Of a stretch of DNA of 19,065 nucleotides, positions 7,499-14,678 are shown in pieces. The stretch lies in the NCBI GenBank assembly GCA_002491225.1, contig DKVN01000096.1, forward strand, positions 11,899-30,963. The letters are read 5' to 3'. The stretch's first letter is position 1; the number at the start of each line of letters is the position of its first letter. Origin of the DNA: Faecalibacterium sp. UBA7177. GTDB lineage: Bacteria > Bacillota > Clostridia > Oscillospirales > Ruminococcaceae. The translations under genes were made by a program, and so were the position numbers. The notes under the pieces were generated by a model. The model saw only the letters and a list, made by a program, of their open reading frames with translations, was not told where the DNA came from and searched no databases.

Positions 7499-8347
7499 AT
7501 GTACGGATATGTCACAGCCAACCGCGCCGGGCTGACCGACGACCAGGCCCGGCGCTACCAGAGCTATTACTGCGGGCTCTGCCGCCGTCTGCAGGCGCTG
7601 CACGGGGTCAAGGGGCAGCTGGCCCTCTCGTATGACATGACCTTTTTGGCCATGCTGCTGACCGGCCTGTACGAGCCGGAGAGCCGCGAGGGCACGGTGC
7701 GCTGCCTGCTGCACCCGGCCCGTCCCCACCCGACCCTGGCCAACGAGTTTACCGACTACGCCGCCGATATGTCGGTGGAGCTGCGCTACCGCAAGCTGCT
7801 GGACAACTGGCGGGACGACCGCGACCCCGCCAGCCGGGCGGCCGCGGCCGCGCTGGAGAAAAAGCATCTCGCCCTGGCCGCCCGCCACCCCCGCCCCTGC
7901 GCGGCCATCCACCTCGGGCTGGCGAAGCTGGCCGAGGGGGAGGCCGCCGACCGGCAGGACCCGGATGCGATGAGCAGCTATTTTGGCGCGATGCTGGCCG
8001 AGCTGTTCGACCTGCGGCGGGACGAGTGGAGCGGCTGTCTGCAGGAGATGGGCATGAGCCTGGGCAAGTTTCTCTACCTGATGGACGCCTACGAGGACCT
8101 GCCCGGCGATTTGAAAAAAGGCCGCTACAACCCCCTGCGGACGCTGGCGGCCCAGCCGGGCTACGAGGCGGCCTGCCATCGGATGCTGACCGCCCTGATG
8201 GCCCAGTGCGCCGCCGCCTTTGAGCGGCTGCCCATCTTGCAGGATGCGGACATCCTGCGCAACATCCTCTACTCCGGCGTCTGGGTGCGGTACAACGCGC
8301 TGCAGCAGAAACGCGGCGGGGCTGCGCCCCAATCCGCGAAACCGTAA
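7499..8347 (+). CDS. DUF5685-like protein, function unknown
   Basis: A soluble, probably all-helical protein of 282 residues without signal peptide or membrane segments. Its pattern fits what I recall of DUF5685 proteins from Clostridia. Conserved-looking features are YYCGLCRR (23-30), SYDMTFLAML (44-53), a Cys69/His72 pair in CLLHP, YRKLLDNWRDD (97-107) and DAYEDLPGDLKKGRYNPL (196-213). Cys25, Cys28, Cys69 and His72 could form a metal site. The two Asp-rich segments recall the DxxxD motifs of head-to-head isoprenoid synthases, but that is only resemblance. The start has only a weak purine-rich site (AAAAAGAG), consistent with translational coupling to the gene 4 nt upstream. A J-domain gene follows 46 nt later. 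Confidence 0.78.
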   Translation: MYGYVTANRAGLTDDQARRYQSYYCGLCRRLQALHGVKGQLALSYDMTFLAMLLTGLYEPESREGTVRCLLHPARPHPTLANEFTDYAADMSVELRYRKLLDNWRDDRDPASRAAAAALEKKHLALAARHPRPCAAIHLGLAKLAEGEAADRQDPDAMSSYFGAMLAELFDLRRDEWSGCLQEMGMSLGKFLYLMDAYEDLPGDLKKGRYNPLRTLAAQPGYEAACHRMLTALMAQCAAAFERLPILQDADILRNILYSGVWVRYNALQQKRGGAAPQSAKP

Positions 8348-8393
8348 CCTTCCGCGCCGCTGACCGCGCGTTTTGGGGAAAGGAGCGCCCACT

Positions 8394-9116
8394 GTGAGAG
8401 ACCCATACGAGATTTTGGGCGTATCCCCCGGCGCGGGGGACGACGAGATCAAAAAGGCCTACCGCGGGCTGTGTAAGCGGTATCACCCCGACCTCAACCC
8501 AAACGACCCCGCCGCCGAGGACCGGTTCCGGGAGGTGCAGGCCGCCTACGAGCAGGTGATGAAGCAGCGGCAGGGCGGCCCTGCCGGGTTTGACGGCTAC
8601 GGCGGCGGCTTCACCAGCCAGCAGCAGGGCGGCCAGAACAACTACGGGCCCTACGGCGGCTTTTACTACGGGCCGTTTGGCGGGTTTGGGGGGTTTGGCG
8701 GCTTTTCGGCCGGGGATTTTTCCGGCGGGCCGGGCGCAGGGCGCGCAGAGCCGGTGGAGCTGCAGGCGGCCCGCAGCTACCTGCAAAACCGCCGCTACCG
8801 GGAGGCGCTGAACGCGCTGGCCAGCCTGCCCGAGCGCGAGCGCACCGCCCGCTGGTACTACTACAGCGCCCTGGCCAACGCGGGGGTGGGCAACAGCCTC
8901 ACCGCCGCCGAGCACGCCCGGAAGGCCGCCGAGCTGGAGCCCGGCAACCCCGAGTACCGCCGGGTGGTGGACGCGCTGAGCGGCCAGAGCGACCGGTACG
9001 AATCTTCGAGCCGGGCCTACGGCGCGCCGAGCTTTAACCTGGTGAACAGCTTCTGCCTGCCCACCCTGCTGGTCAACCTCTTTTGTCCCGGCTTTTGCTG
9101 CCCGTTCTGGTGCTGA
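8394..9116 (+). CDS. J-domain (DnaJ-like) protein with TPR-like region and Cys-rich hydrophobic tail
   Basis: A predicted Hsp70 (DnaK) co-chaperone of 240 residues. I chose the GTG at 8394 because AAAGGAG (8379-8385) lies 8 nt upstream and the J domain begins immediately (DPYEILGVSPG). The J domain spans about 3-58, with the essential HPD at 31-33. A Gly/Phe/Tyr-rich linker fills 61-113. Two helical hairpins at about 121-185 (ARSYLQNRRYREALNAL and AAEHARKAAELEPGNPEY) look TPR-like. The last 27 residues are hydrophobic with five cysteines (221, 231, 235, 236, 240), ending FCPGFCCPFWC. It lacks the zinc-finger and C-terminal domains of true DnaJ, so it is a specialised type III J protein, probably serving its two upstream neighbours. 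Confidence 0.88.
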   Translation: MRDPYEILGVSPGAGDDEIKKAYRGLCKRYHPDLNPNDPAAEDRFREVQAAYEQVMKQRQGGPAGFDGYGGGFTSQQQGGQNNYGPYGGFYYGPFGGFGGFGGFSAGDFSGGPGAGRAEPVELQAARSYLQNRRYREALNALASLPERERTARWYYYSALANAGVGNSLTAAEHARKAAELEPGNPEYRRVVDALSGQSDRYESSSRAYGAPSFNLVNSFCLPTLLVNLFCPGFCCPFWC

Positions 9117-9138
9117 GGCGGGCGATTCCAGGCAAACC

Positions 9139-9191
9139 AACAGGCGGCCCCTCCCGTTTTGGATGGGAGGGGCCGCCTGTTTTGTTTTGTG
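9139..9191 (+). terminator. Strong intrinsic terminator between convergent genes
   Basis: A perfect 17-bp stem (9139-9155 with 9165-9181) around a 9-nt loop is followed by TTGTTTTGTG. It ends the J-domain cluster 22 nt after the stop codon. Read from the other side it sits about 65 nt after the lactonase stop, with a poorer tail (GGTTTGCC), and may also stop that transcript. Confidence 0.88.
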
Positions 9192-9245
9192 GTGCTGCCG
9201 CGGCCCCGCGCAGAGGCAACGCGTCAGGGCCGACGGCCGCTTTGC

Positions 9246-10328
9246 TCAGAACCGGGTGCTGCCAAAGAACCGGATGCAGACCGGCGAGCCATAGCCGAAG
9301 CTCCCGCCGCGGGTCAGCTGCCCGTCCGGGCCGATGGCAAAGACGGTGATGCAGTCGCTGTCCTGGTTGCCCGCCAGCAGCCAGCGGCCGGTGGGGTCGA
9401 TGGCAAAGTTGCGGGGGGTTTTGCCGCCGCTGGGCTGGCAGCACAGCCAGCCCAGGCGGCCATCCGGCCCAATGCGGTAGGCGGTGATGCTGTCGTGCCC
9501 GCGGTTGGAGGCGTAGAGGAAGCGGCCGTCCGGGGTGATGTGCAGGTCGGAACAGATGTTCTCCCCCGCAAAGCCCTCGGGCAGGGTGCTGATCTCCTCG
9601 CAAAAGGTCATTTTGCCCGCCGCGTAGCGGTAGTGGATGACCCGCGAGCCGATCTCGTTGATGAGGTAAAAGTGCCCGCCGTCCGGGCTGAACTCGCCGT
9701 AGCGGGGGCCGCAGCCGGGCGAGACGACGAGATCCGCGGCCGGTTCGGGCTGCACCGCCGCCCCCTCGTACCGGTAGGCAGCCACCCGGTCCATCCCGAG
9801 GTCCGGCACAAAAAAGAGGGACTGATCCGGCGCGAAGATGCTGCTGTGGGCGTGCGGGCCGGTCTGCCGCACCGGATGCACACTGTGCCCCTGGTGCTGA
9901 AAGACCGTCCGGCCCTTTTGCAGATTTCCCTCTTCGTCGCGGGCAAAGATGCTGACCGCGCCGCTGGCAAAGTTTGCCACCGGGAGGAACCGCCCGTTGG
10001 GGGCCAGCGCGATGTGGCAGGGGTCGGTGCCGCCGGTGTTGAAGCTCTGCTCCTGCTGCATCCTGCCGTCCGGGCCGTAGCTCAGCTGGGTCACCCCGCC
10101 GCCAAAGGCCCCGTCGAACTCCTTCATCTCGTTGACCGTGTAGATCTTGCGCAGGGTCTCGTCGATGCAGAGGAAGGAGGGGTTGCGCACCGGCAGGGAG
10201 GAGACGGTCTCGATCGCGCCGTCCTCAAAGCGGCAGATCGTGACCCCCTCGCCCTTGCCCTCAAAGACCTCGCCGGTGCCGAAGAGGATGGGCTCGGTAT
10301 AGCTGCCCAGGCAGAAAAACTGTTCCAT
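9246..10328 (-). CDS. Lactonase family protein, seven-bladed beta-propeller (6-phosphogluconolactonase-like)
   Basis: The family hydrolyses sugar lactones (YbhE/Pgl-type 6-phosphogluconolactonase) and includes muconate cycloisomerase-like members. Its 360 residues fit a seven-bladed propeller, seen as repeated blade strands with DxxGRFL turns. Family hallmarks are TGPHAHSS (157-163), DLHITPDGRFLYASNRGHDS (261-280) and the closing AIDPTGRWLLAGNQDSD block (309-325). No signal peptide is present, so it acts in the cytoplasm. GGGGAGGA precedes the start, only 15 nt after the hydroxyacid dehydrogenase stop, so it is the last gene of that operon. In context it probably opens a lactone made by one of the two MDR dehydrogenases. 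Whether the lactone is phosphorylated cannot be read from sequence; no sugar kinase is in view, which favours a free lactone. Confidence 0.85.
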   Translation of the reverse strand: MEQFFCLGSYTEPILFGTGEVFEGKGEGVTICRFEDGAIETVSSLPVRNPSFLCIDETLRKIYTVNEMKEFDGAFGGGVTQLSYGPDGRMQQEQSFNTGGTDPCHIALAPNGRFLPVANFASGAVSIFARDEEGNLQKGRTVFQHQGHSVHPVRQTGPHAHSSIFAPDQSLFFVPDLGMDRVAAYRYEGAAVQPEPAADLVVSPGCGPRYGEFSPDGGHFYLINEIGSRVIHYRYAAGKMTFCEEISTLPEGFAGENICSDLHITPDGRFLYASNRGHDSITAYRIGPDGRLGWLCCQPSGGKTPRNFAIDPTGRWLLAGNQDSDCITVFAIGPDGQLTRGGSFGYGSPVCIRFFGSTRF

Positions 10329-10343
10329 CGCGTCCTCCCCGGC

Positions 10344-11288
10344 TCACTGCCCGCCGACCCGTTCGACCGCCTTGACCGCCTCGATGATAAAGGCGTCCCG
10401 CCTGTTCATGTCGGCTTCGATGCTGCGGGTGCTCCAATCGTAAAAGCCCTGGCCGGTTTTGGCGCCCAGCCTGCCCTCGGCCACCAGCTGCTCGATGTAG
10501 GGGCTGGCCGTGCGGTCGGCACAGATGCTGGGCAGCACCGTCTGCTGCACCGAGAGGCCCAGCTCGAGCCCGATGGCGTCCAGATGCTTGAGCGGTCCCC
10601 AGACCGGGAACCGCATCGCCATGCCGCAGCTGATGGCGGTGTCGACGTCCTCGGCGCTGGCGAGGCCGGAGGCCACGATGTCGATCGACTCGCGGATGAT
10701 GGCCTGGAACACCCGGTTGGCCAGCTGGCCGGGCAGATCCTTTTTGACCAGCACCGGGGCCTTTTTCCAGCCGCGCAGCTCGTCCCGCACCGCGGCGGCC
10801 ACCGCCTCGTCGGTCTTGTCCCCCATGACCACCTCGACCAGCGGCACCAGATGGGCCGGCAGCCAGAAGTGGGTGGTGACCGTGCGCTCGGGATGCGCGC
10901 ACCGGGCGCTGATGTCGGTGATGCGCAGGCCGCTGGTGTTGCTGCAGATCGGCACCTCCACCGGCAGCACCGCGTCCAGCTGGGCAAAGAGGGCCTGCTT
11001 GGCCTCGACCTTTTCGACGATGGCCTCGATCACCAGCCGGGCACGCCCGGCCACCGCGAGGCTGTCGGTCTCGGCGAAGAGCAGCCCGACAGCCGCCTCG
11101 GCCTGCTCGGGGCTGGCAAGGCCGTTCTGCTCCCGCAGCCGGATGCACTCGACCGCCTTCTGGCGGCCGGCCTCGGCCCGCGCCGCATCCAGGTCCACCA
11201 GGACGGTGCGGTTGCCGGCCAGCGCGCTCATCGCGCCGATGCCGCTGCCCATCATGCCGCTGCCCACGACCATGACTGTATCTCTCAT
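10344..11288 (-). CDS. 3-hydroxyacid dehydrogenase, 3-hydroxyacyl-CoA dehydrogenase superfamily
   Basis: An NAD-dependent dehydrogenase of 314 residues when started at the ATG ending at 11288, which has AAAGGAG about 9 nt upstream; the open frame further upstream is non-coding leader. The Rossmann motif GSGMMGSG is at 9-16. The catalytic frame of the superfamily is kept: Ser117 and Ser119 in CSNTSG, His140, Glu152 in LVEVV and Asn191. The MHFFNP motif of true Hbd is replaced by THFWLPAHLVPLVEVV (139-154). Such HFW(N/L)P variants resemble carnitine or gulonate 3-dehydrogenase relatives rather than CoA-thioester enzymes. Between an MDR gene (53 bp) and a lactonase (15 bp), it plausibly oxidises an aldonic acid at C3. 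Substrate unproven; a CoA substrate is not excluded. Confidence 0.8.
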   Translation of the reverse strand: MRDTVMVVGSGMMGSGIGAMSALAGNRTVLVDLDAARAEAGRQKAVECIRLREQNGLASPEQAEAAVGLLFAETDSLAVAGRARLVIEAIVEKVEAKQALFAQLDAVLPVEVPICSNTSGLRITDISARCAHPERTVTTHFWLPAHLVPLVEVVMGDKTDEAVAAAVRDELRGWKKAPVLVKKDLPGQLANRVFQAIIRESIDIVASGLASAEDVDTAISCGMAMRFPVWGPLKHLDAIGLELGLSVQQTVLPSICADRTASPYIEQLVAEGRLGAKTGQGFYDWSTRSIEADMNRRDAFIIEAVKAVERVGGQ

Positions 11289-11341
11289 TGCTGTTTCGCT
11301 CCTTTCGCGCCGCCCCCGGCGGCCTGCCCCCGCGGGCGGGC

Positions 11342-12376
11342 TCACTCCGGGAAGGTCAGCACCACCCGGCCCTTGGCCCTGCCGCTGCGCAGCAGGTCGA
11401 GGGCCTCGTTGATCTGCTCAAACGGGACGGTCTTGTAGACATAGGGAACGATCCTCTTCTGGTTGACCCACTCGATGACCTCGGCCATATCCTGCCTCGT
11501 CATGCCGCGGATGCCGAGGATCTCCTTTTCAAACTTCATGATCTCCTGATAGTTGACCCGGAACTCCTCGCTGATGTAGCCGCAGACCAGCACCCTGCCG
11601 CCCGGCCGCACCATCGCGATGCCCTCGTTGATCGACCATTCCAGCCCGATGTTGTCCAGCACCACATCCACCCCGCGGCCGCCGGTGAGGGCCGCGGCGC
11701 GCGCGCGCAGATCCTCCTGCGAGGTGTCGATGACCGCGTCCGCGCCCATCTGGCGGGCCGTTTCGAGCTTGTCCGCCCTGCGGCTGGTGGCAAGGACGAT
11801 GGCCCCCATCTGTTTGGCAAGCTGGATGGCGTTCATGCCAAGGCCCCCGACCCCGAGGATCAGCAGGGTCTGCCCGGCCCGCAGCCGGGCCTGATTTTTG
11901 AGCCCGTTGTACATGCAGCCCACCGCGTCCGGGATGCCGGTGACCTGCTCGAAGGGGATCTCGGGGCTGACCGGGAAGGCGTTTTGGGCCGGGATCACGC
12001 AGTACTCGGCGTGGGAGCCGTCCCGCTCAAAGCCGATGCGCACCAGCTTGCGGCAGAGGTTGGTGCGGCCGGTGCGGCAGAACTCGCACTCGCCGCAGAT
12101 GATGTCGATGGCGGCCGAGATGTGCTGGCCAATCCGCTCGGGCGGCACCCCCGCCCCCACCGCGGCGATCACCCCGGCCAGCTCGTGGCCGGGGGTGTAG
12201 GGCAGCCGGACGGTGGCGATCTTGCCGTCCTGGATGTGCAGGTCGGACACGCACAGCCCGCTGGCCCGCACCTTGACCAGCACCTCGCCGGGGCCGGGCT
12301 GGGGGATGGGCTTTTCCTCGATCTGGAGCGGCTGGCCAAACTGACGCAGCACCGCGGCGTGCATGGTGGTTTTCAT
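11342..12376 (-). CDS. Zinc-dependent medium-chain dehydrogenase (alcohol/polyol/sugar dehydrogenase)
   Basis: A 344-residue MDR-family oxidoreductase. Catalytic zinc ligands Cys42 (GLCVSD), His64 and Glu65 (GHELAG) are present, along with the structural zinc cluster Cys94, Cys97, Cys100 and Cys108 (CGECEFCRTGRTNLC). The NAD(P)-binding motif is GVGGLG (175-180). The start ending at 12376 has GTGAGGT about 8 nt upstream; the Met four codons later lacks good spacing. Zinc ADH relatives oxidise alcohols, polyols or the anomeric carbon of sugars; specificity cannot be read here. It lies between another MDR gene and the hydroxyacid dehydrogenase, on the same strand as the sugar transporter. The 125-bp gap before it is very GC-rich, with no clear promoter. 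Confidence 0.88.
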   Translation of the reverse strand: MKTTMHAAVLRQFGQPLQIEEKPIPQPGPGEVLVKVRASGLCVSDLHIQDGKIATVRLPYTPGHELAGVIAAVGAGVPPERIGQHISAAIDIICGECEFCRTGRTNLCRKLVRIGFERDGSHAEYCVIPAQNAFPVSPEIPFEQVTGIPDAVGCMYNGLKNQARLRAGQTLLILGVGGLGMNAIQLAKQMGAIVLATSRRADKLETARQMGADAVIDTSQEDLRARAAALTGGRGVDVVLDNIGLEWSINEGIAMVRPGGRVLVCGYISEEFRVNYQEIMKFEKEILGIRGMTRQDMAEVIEWVNQKRIVPYVYKTVPFEQINEALDLLRSGRAKGRVVLTFPE

Positions 12377-12501
12377 CAGGGCAGAACCTCACTTTCCTGG
12401 GCGGCGCACAAGCCCCCGCCGGGAGAGAGGCCCCCCGCCCGGCCCTTTGAGGGCGGCGGGCGCGGGGTTCCGCAGGCGGCAAAAGGCGATGCGCGGCCCG
12501 G

Positions 12502-13596
12502 TTACGGATTGATGACGACCTTGATCGAGCCGTCCCGCTTATGCTCAAACAGATCCACCGCCTCGGCGTACCGCTCGAGCGGGAAGGTGTGGGTGACCAG
12601 CTTTTCGCCCTGAATGGCCCCGGTGGAGAAGAAGTGCAGCACCTGCTCCGAGACGTTGGGGTTGGCCTTGGAGCCCACGATGGTCAGCTCGTTGAAGTTG
12701 ACCGTGTTGGCCGGGATCATCACATCCCCGGCGTGGTAGGTGGCGATGAGGGCGATCCTGCCGGTCTTGCGGGCCATCCTGCAGGCCTTCATGGGGGAGT
12801 CCGCCGCGCCCGAGCACTCCATCACCTCGTCCGCGCCGACCCCGCCGGTCAGCTCGAGCACCCGGGCCACCGGGTCCTCCTTTTCAAAGTCGATGCAGAC
12901 ATCGGCCCCAAGCTCGCGGGCCTTTTCGAGCTTGGCGCCCCGGCCCACCACGATGACCCGGCCCGAGCCCAGCGCCTTGCACTCCATCATGGCGCACAGG
13001 CCGATGGCCCCCGGCCCGATGACCACCGAGGTGCCGCCGGGGGTGACCCCGGCCATCTCCACCCCGTGGAAGGCGACGCCGGCACAGTCGCACATGGCGG
13101 CCACGTCATAGCTGACATTGTCCGGGATGCGGTGCAGGCCGCTGGTCTTGTAGACATTGTACTCGGCGTTGGCGCCCTGCCAGTAGAAGCCGTAATGGCG
13201 GTGGCCCAGGTCGAGCCCGCCGTCGTGGCCGTCCCTGCCATAGTTGAGGCAGACGGTGTAGTGGCCGTGCTTGCAGTTGTCGCACTTGCCGCAGCCCACA
13301 TGGGCCTCACCGGCCACCCGGTCGCCCACCGCAAAATCGGTGACCCCTTCGCCCAGCGCGACGATCTGCCCGGCCCACTCGTGCCCCATGATAAAGGGGT
13401 AGTAGGGGGGCCAGTTGGTCCAGGCGTAATCGCCGTGGATCATCTTGGGGTCCGAGCCGCAGATGGCCACCGACTTGATGCGGCAGAGCACCTCGCCCGG
13501 GCCGGGCTTGGGCACCGGCACGGTGGCCAGTTCCAGTTTATCATAGGCCACAAGGGTCATGGCTTTCATGGTCTCGGGGATCTTGAACGGTTCCAT
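12502..13596 (-). CDS. Zinc-dependent medium-chain dehydrogenase (threonine/sorbitol dehydrogenase-like)
   Basis: A 364-residue MDR enzyme beginning MEPFKIPETMKAMTLVAYDK. The start at 13596 is set by AAAGGAGGAG about 8-10 nt upstream; the same frame stays open into the permease gene, but that is a shadow. Catalytic zinc ligands are Cys46 (AICGSD), His72 and Glu73 (GHEWAG). Structural zinc cysteines are 102, 105, 108 and 116 (GCGKCDNCKHGHYTVC). The coenzyme motif is GPGAIG (194-199). Residues 118-145 form a Gly/His/Tyr-rich segment (DGHDGGLDLGHRHYGFYWQG) that seems longer than in most relatives. It follows the ABC permease by 41 bp, so its substrate is probably the transported compound or its first product. 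Candidates are sugar 1-dehydrogenase or polyol dehydrogenase. Confidence 0.88.
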   Translation of the reverse strand: MEPFKIPETMKAMTLVAYDKLELATVPVPKPGPGEVLCRIKSVAICGSDPKMIHGDYAWTNWPPYYPFIMGHEWAGQIVALGEGVTDFAVGDRVAGEAHVGCGKCDNCKHGHYTVCLNYGRDGHDGGLDLGHRHYGFYWQGANAEYNVYKTSGLHRIPDNVSYDVAAMCDCAGVAFHGVEMAGVTPGGTSVVIGPGAIGLCAMMECKALGSGRVIVVGRGAKLEKARELGADVCIDFEKEDPVARVLELTGGVGADEVMECSGAADSPMKACRMARKTGRIALIATYHAGDVMIPANTVNFNELTIVGSKANPNVSEQVLHFFSTGAIQGEKLVTHTFPLERYAEAVDLFEHKRDGSIKVVINP

Positions 13597-13637
13597 CAAA
13601 AAATCTCCTCCTTTTTGTTTTTGCAGGATGGGCGGGA

Positions 13638-14657
13638 TCAGGCGGCCTTGCGCAGCGCCTTCTGGTTGTCCAGCACGACCGCCACGATGATGATGAGGCC
13701 CTTGACGACATACTGCAGGTCGGGGCTGACCCCCACGTAGATCAGGCCGTAGGTGATGATCTGGAAGATGATGACGCCCACCACCACGCCGGGCAGGGTG
13801 CCGGTGCCGCCCTTCATCGAGACGCCGCCCACCACGCAGGCCGCGATGGCGTCCATGGCGTAATCCGCGCCCATGGTGCTGTTGGCCGAGCCGGTGCGGC
13901 CCGCCTCCAGCACGCCGCCGAAGGCGTAGAGCAGCCCGGCGATGACATAGACGATGATGATGGTGCGCTTGACATTGACGCCGCAGACCTTGGCCGCCTC
14001 CCGGTTGCCGCCGATGGCGAACATGTTTTTGCCCAGGGTGGTGCGGTTCCAGACGATCCACATGATGGCCACCACCGCCAGAGCGTAGAACATCAGGTAG
14101 CTGAGGCTGAGCTCGCCGATGCGGATGGTGCCCTGGCAGAAGGCGGAGTAGCTTTTGGTAAAGCCGGACAGGGGGTTGGAGTTGCAGACCGTGTTGAAGT
14201 ACTGCAGGCAGACGCCGTAGGAGATGAGCTGGATGCCCAGCGAGGCCACAAAGGGCGCGACCCCCCAGTGGGCGACGATGAAGCCGTGCGCCGCGCAGAT
14301 GACCGCCAGCAGCACCATGACCAGCAGCAGCGGCAGGATGAGCGGCAGCGCGGGGACGGTGTCGGCGCTGAAGACCCGCTGGGAGTAATCGGCCGCCTGC
14401 AACAGCGAGGCCGCGACCACCGCCGCGAGGCCCACCTCGCGGCCGAGGGCGAGGTCGGTGCCGCCCAGCACGATGATGCCCGCGATGCCGCAGGCGTAGA
14501 TGATCTTGGTGGCGGACTGGGTGAGGATGGTGGTGAAGTTGGAGATGCGGACGAAGGACGGCTCGATGATGATGATGACCAGCAGCAGCGCGCCGATGAT
14601 GAAGTACAGCGAATAGTCATAGAGCCAGTCCACAAGTTTGCCTTTTGATTTCAGCAT
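13638..14657 (-). CDS. Sugar ABC transporter permease (MglC/RbsC-type)
   Basis: Integral membrane component of a carbohydrate-importing ABC transporter. The 339 residues contain eight to ten hydrophobic segments, for example about 16-32, 50-66, 103-122, 188-203, 232-249, 288-308 and 317-329. The branched-chain permease superfamily motif GGTDLALGR is at 65-73. The cytoplasmic coupling loop is GGNREAAKVCGVNVKR (216-231). The MGADYAMDAIAACVVGG stretch (262-278) is characteristic of RbsC/MglC. AAGGGAGGAA precedes the start, 21 nt after the ATPase stop. It is most similar in layout to galactoside permease MglC, matching the MglB-like binding protein; I leave the symbol blank because the ligand is uncertain. 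Confidence 0.93.
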   Translation of the reverse strand: MLKSKGKLVDWLYDYSLYFIIGALLLVIIIIEPSFVRISNFTTILTQSATKIIYACGIAGIIVLGGTDLALGREVGLAAVVAASLLQAADYSQRVFSADTVPALPLILPLLLVMVLLAVICAAHGFIVAHWGVAPFVASLGIQLISYGVCLQYFNTVCNSNPLSGFTKSYSAFCQGTIRIGELSLSYLMFYALAVVAIMWIVWNRTTLGKNMFAIGGNREAAKVCGVNVKRTIIIVYVIAGLLYAFGGVLEAGRTGSANSTMGADYAMDAIAACVVGGVSMKGGTGTLPGVVVGVIIFQIITYGLIYVGVSPDLQYVVKGLIIIVAVVLDNQKALRKAA

Positions 14658-14678
14658 TGCAGCTTCCTCCCTTGTGAA

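Noticed and set aside
7749..9140. A 463-codon open frame on the minus strand opposite the DUF5685-like and J-domain genes
   Set aside because: It is a shadow frame; its second half is Arg/Pro/Ser low-complexity sequence.
11309..11323. GCCGCC-CCC-GGCGGC hairpin before the hydroxyacid dehydrogenase start
   Set aside because: It is short, has no U-tract and is one of many such GC palindromes in this GC-rich DNA.
9159..11438. A 759-codon open frame on the plus strand
   Set aside because: It is antisense to the lactonase and hydroxyacid dehydrogenase genes, starts inside the terminator hairpin and shows no domain.
13597..14061. N-terminal extension of the MDR dehydrogenase into the permease gene (apparent 519-residue protein)
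   Set aside because: The extension is an alternative frame of the permease. A strong AAAGGAGGAG site marks the real start at 13596.
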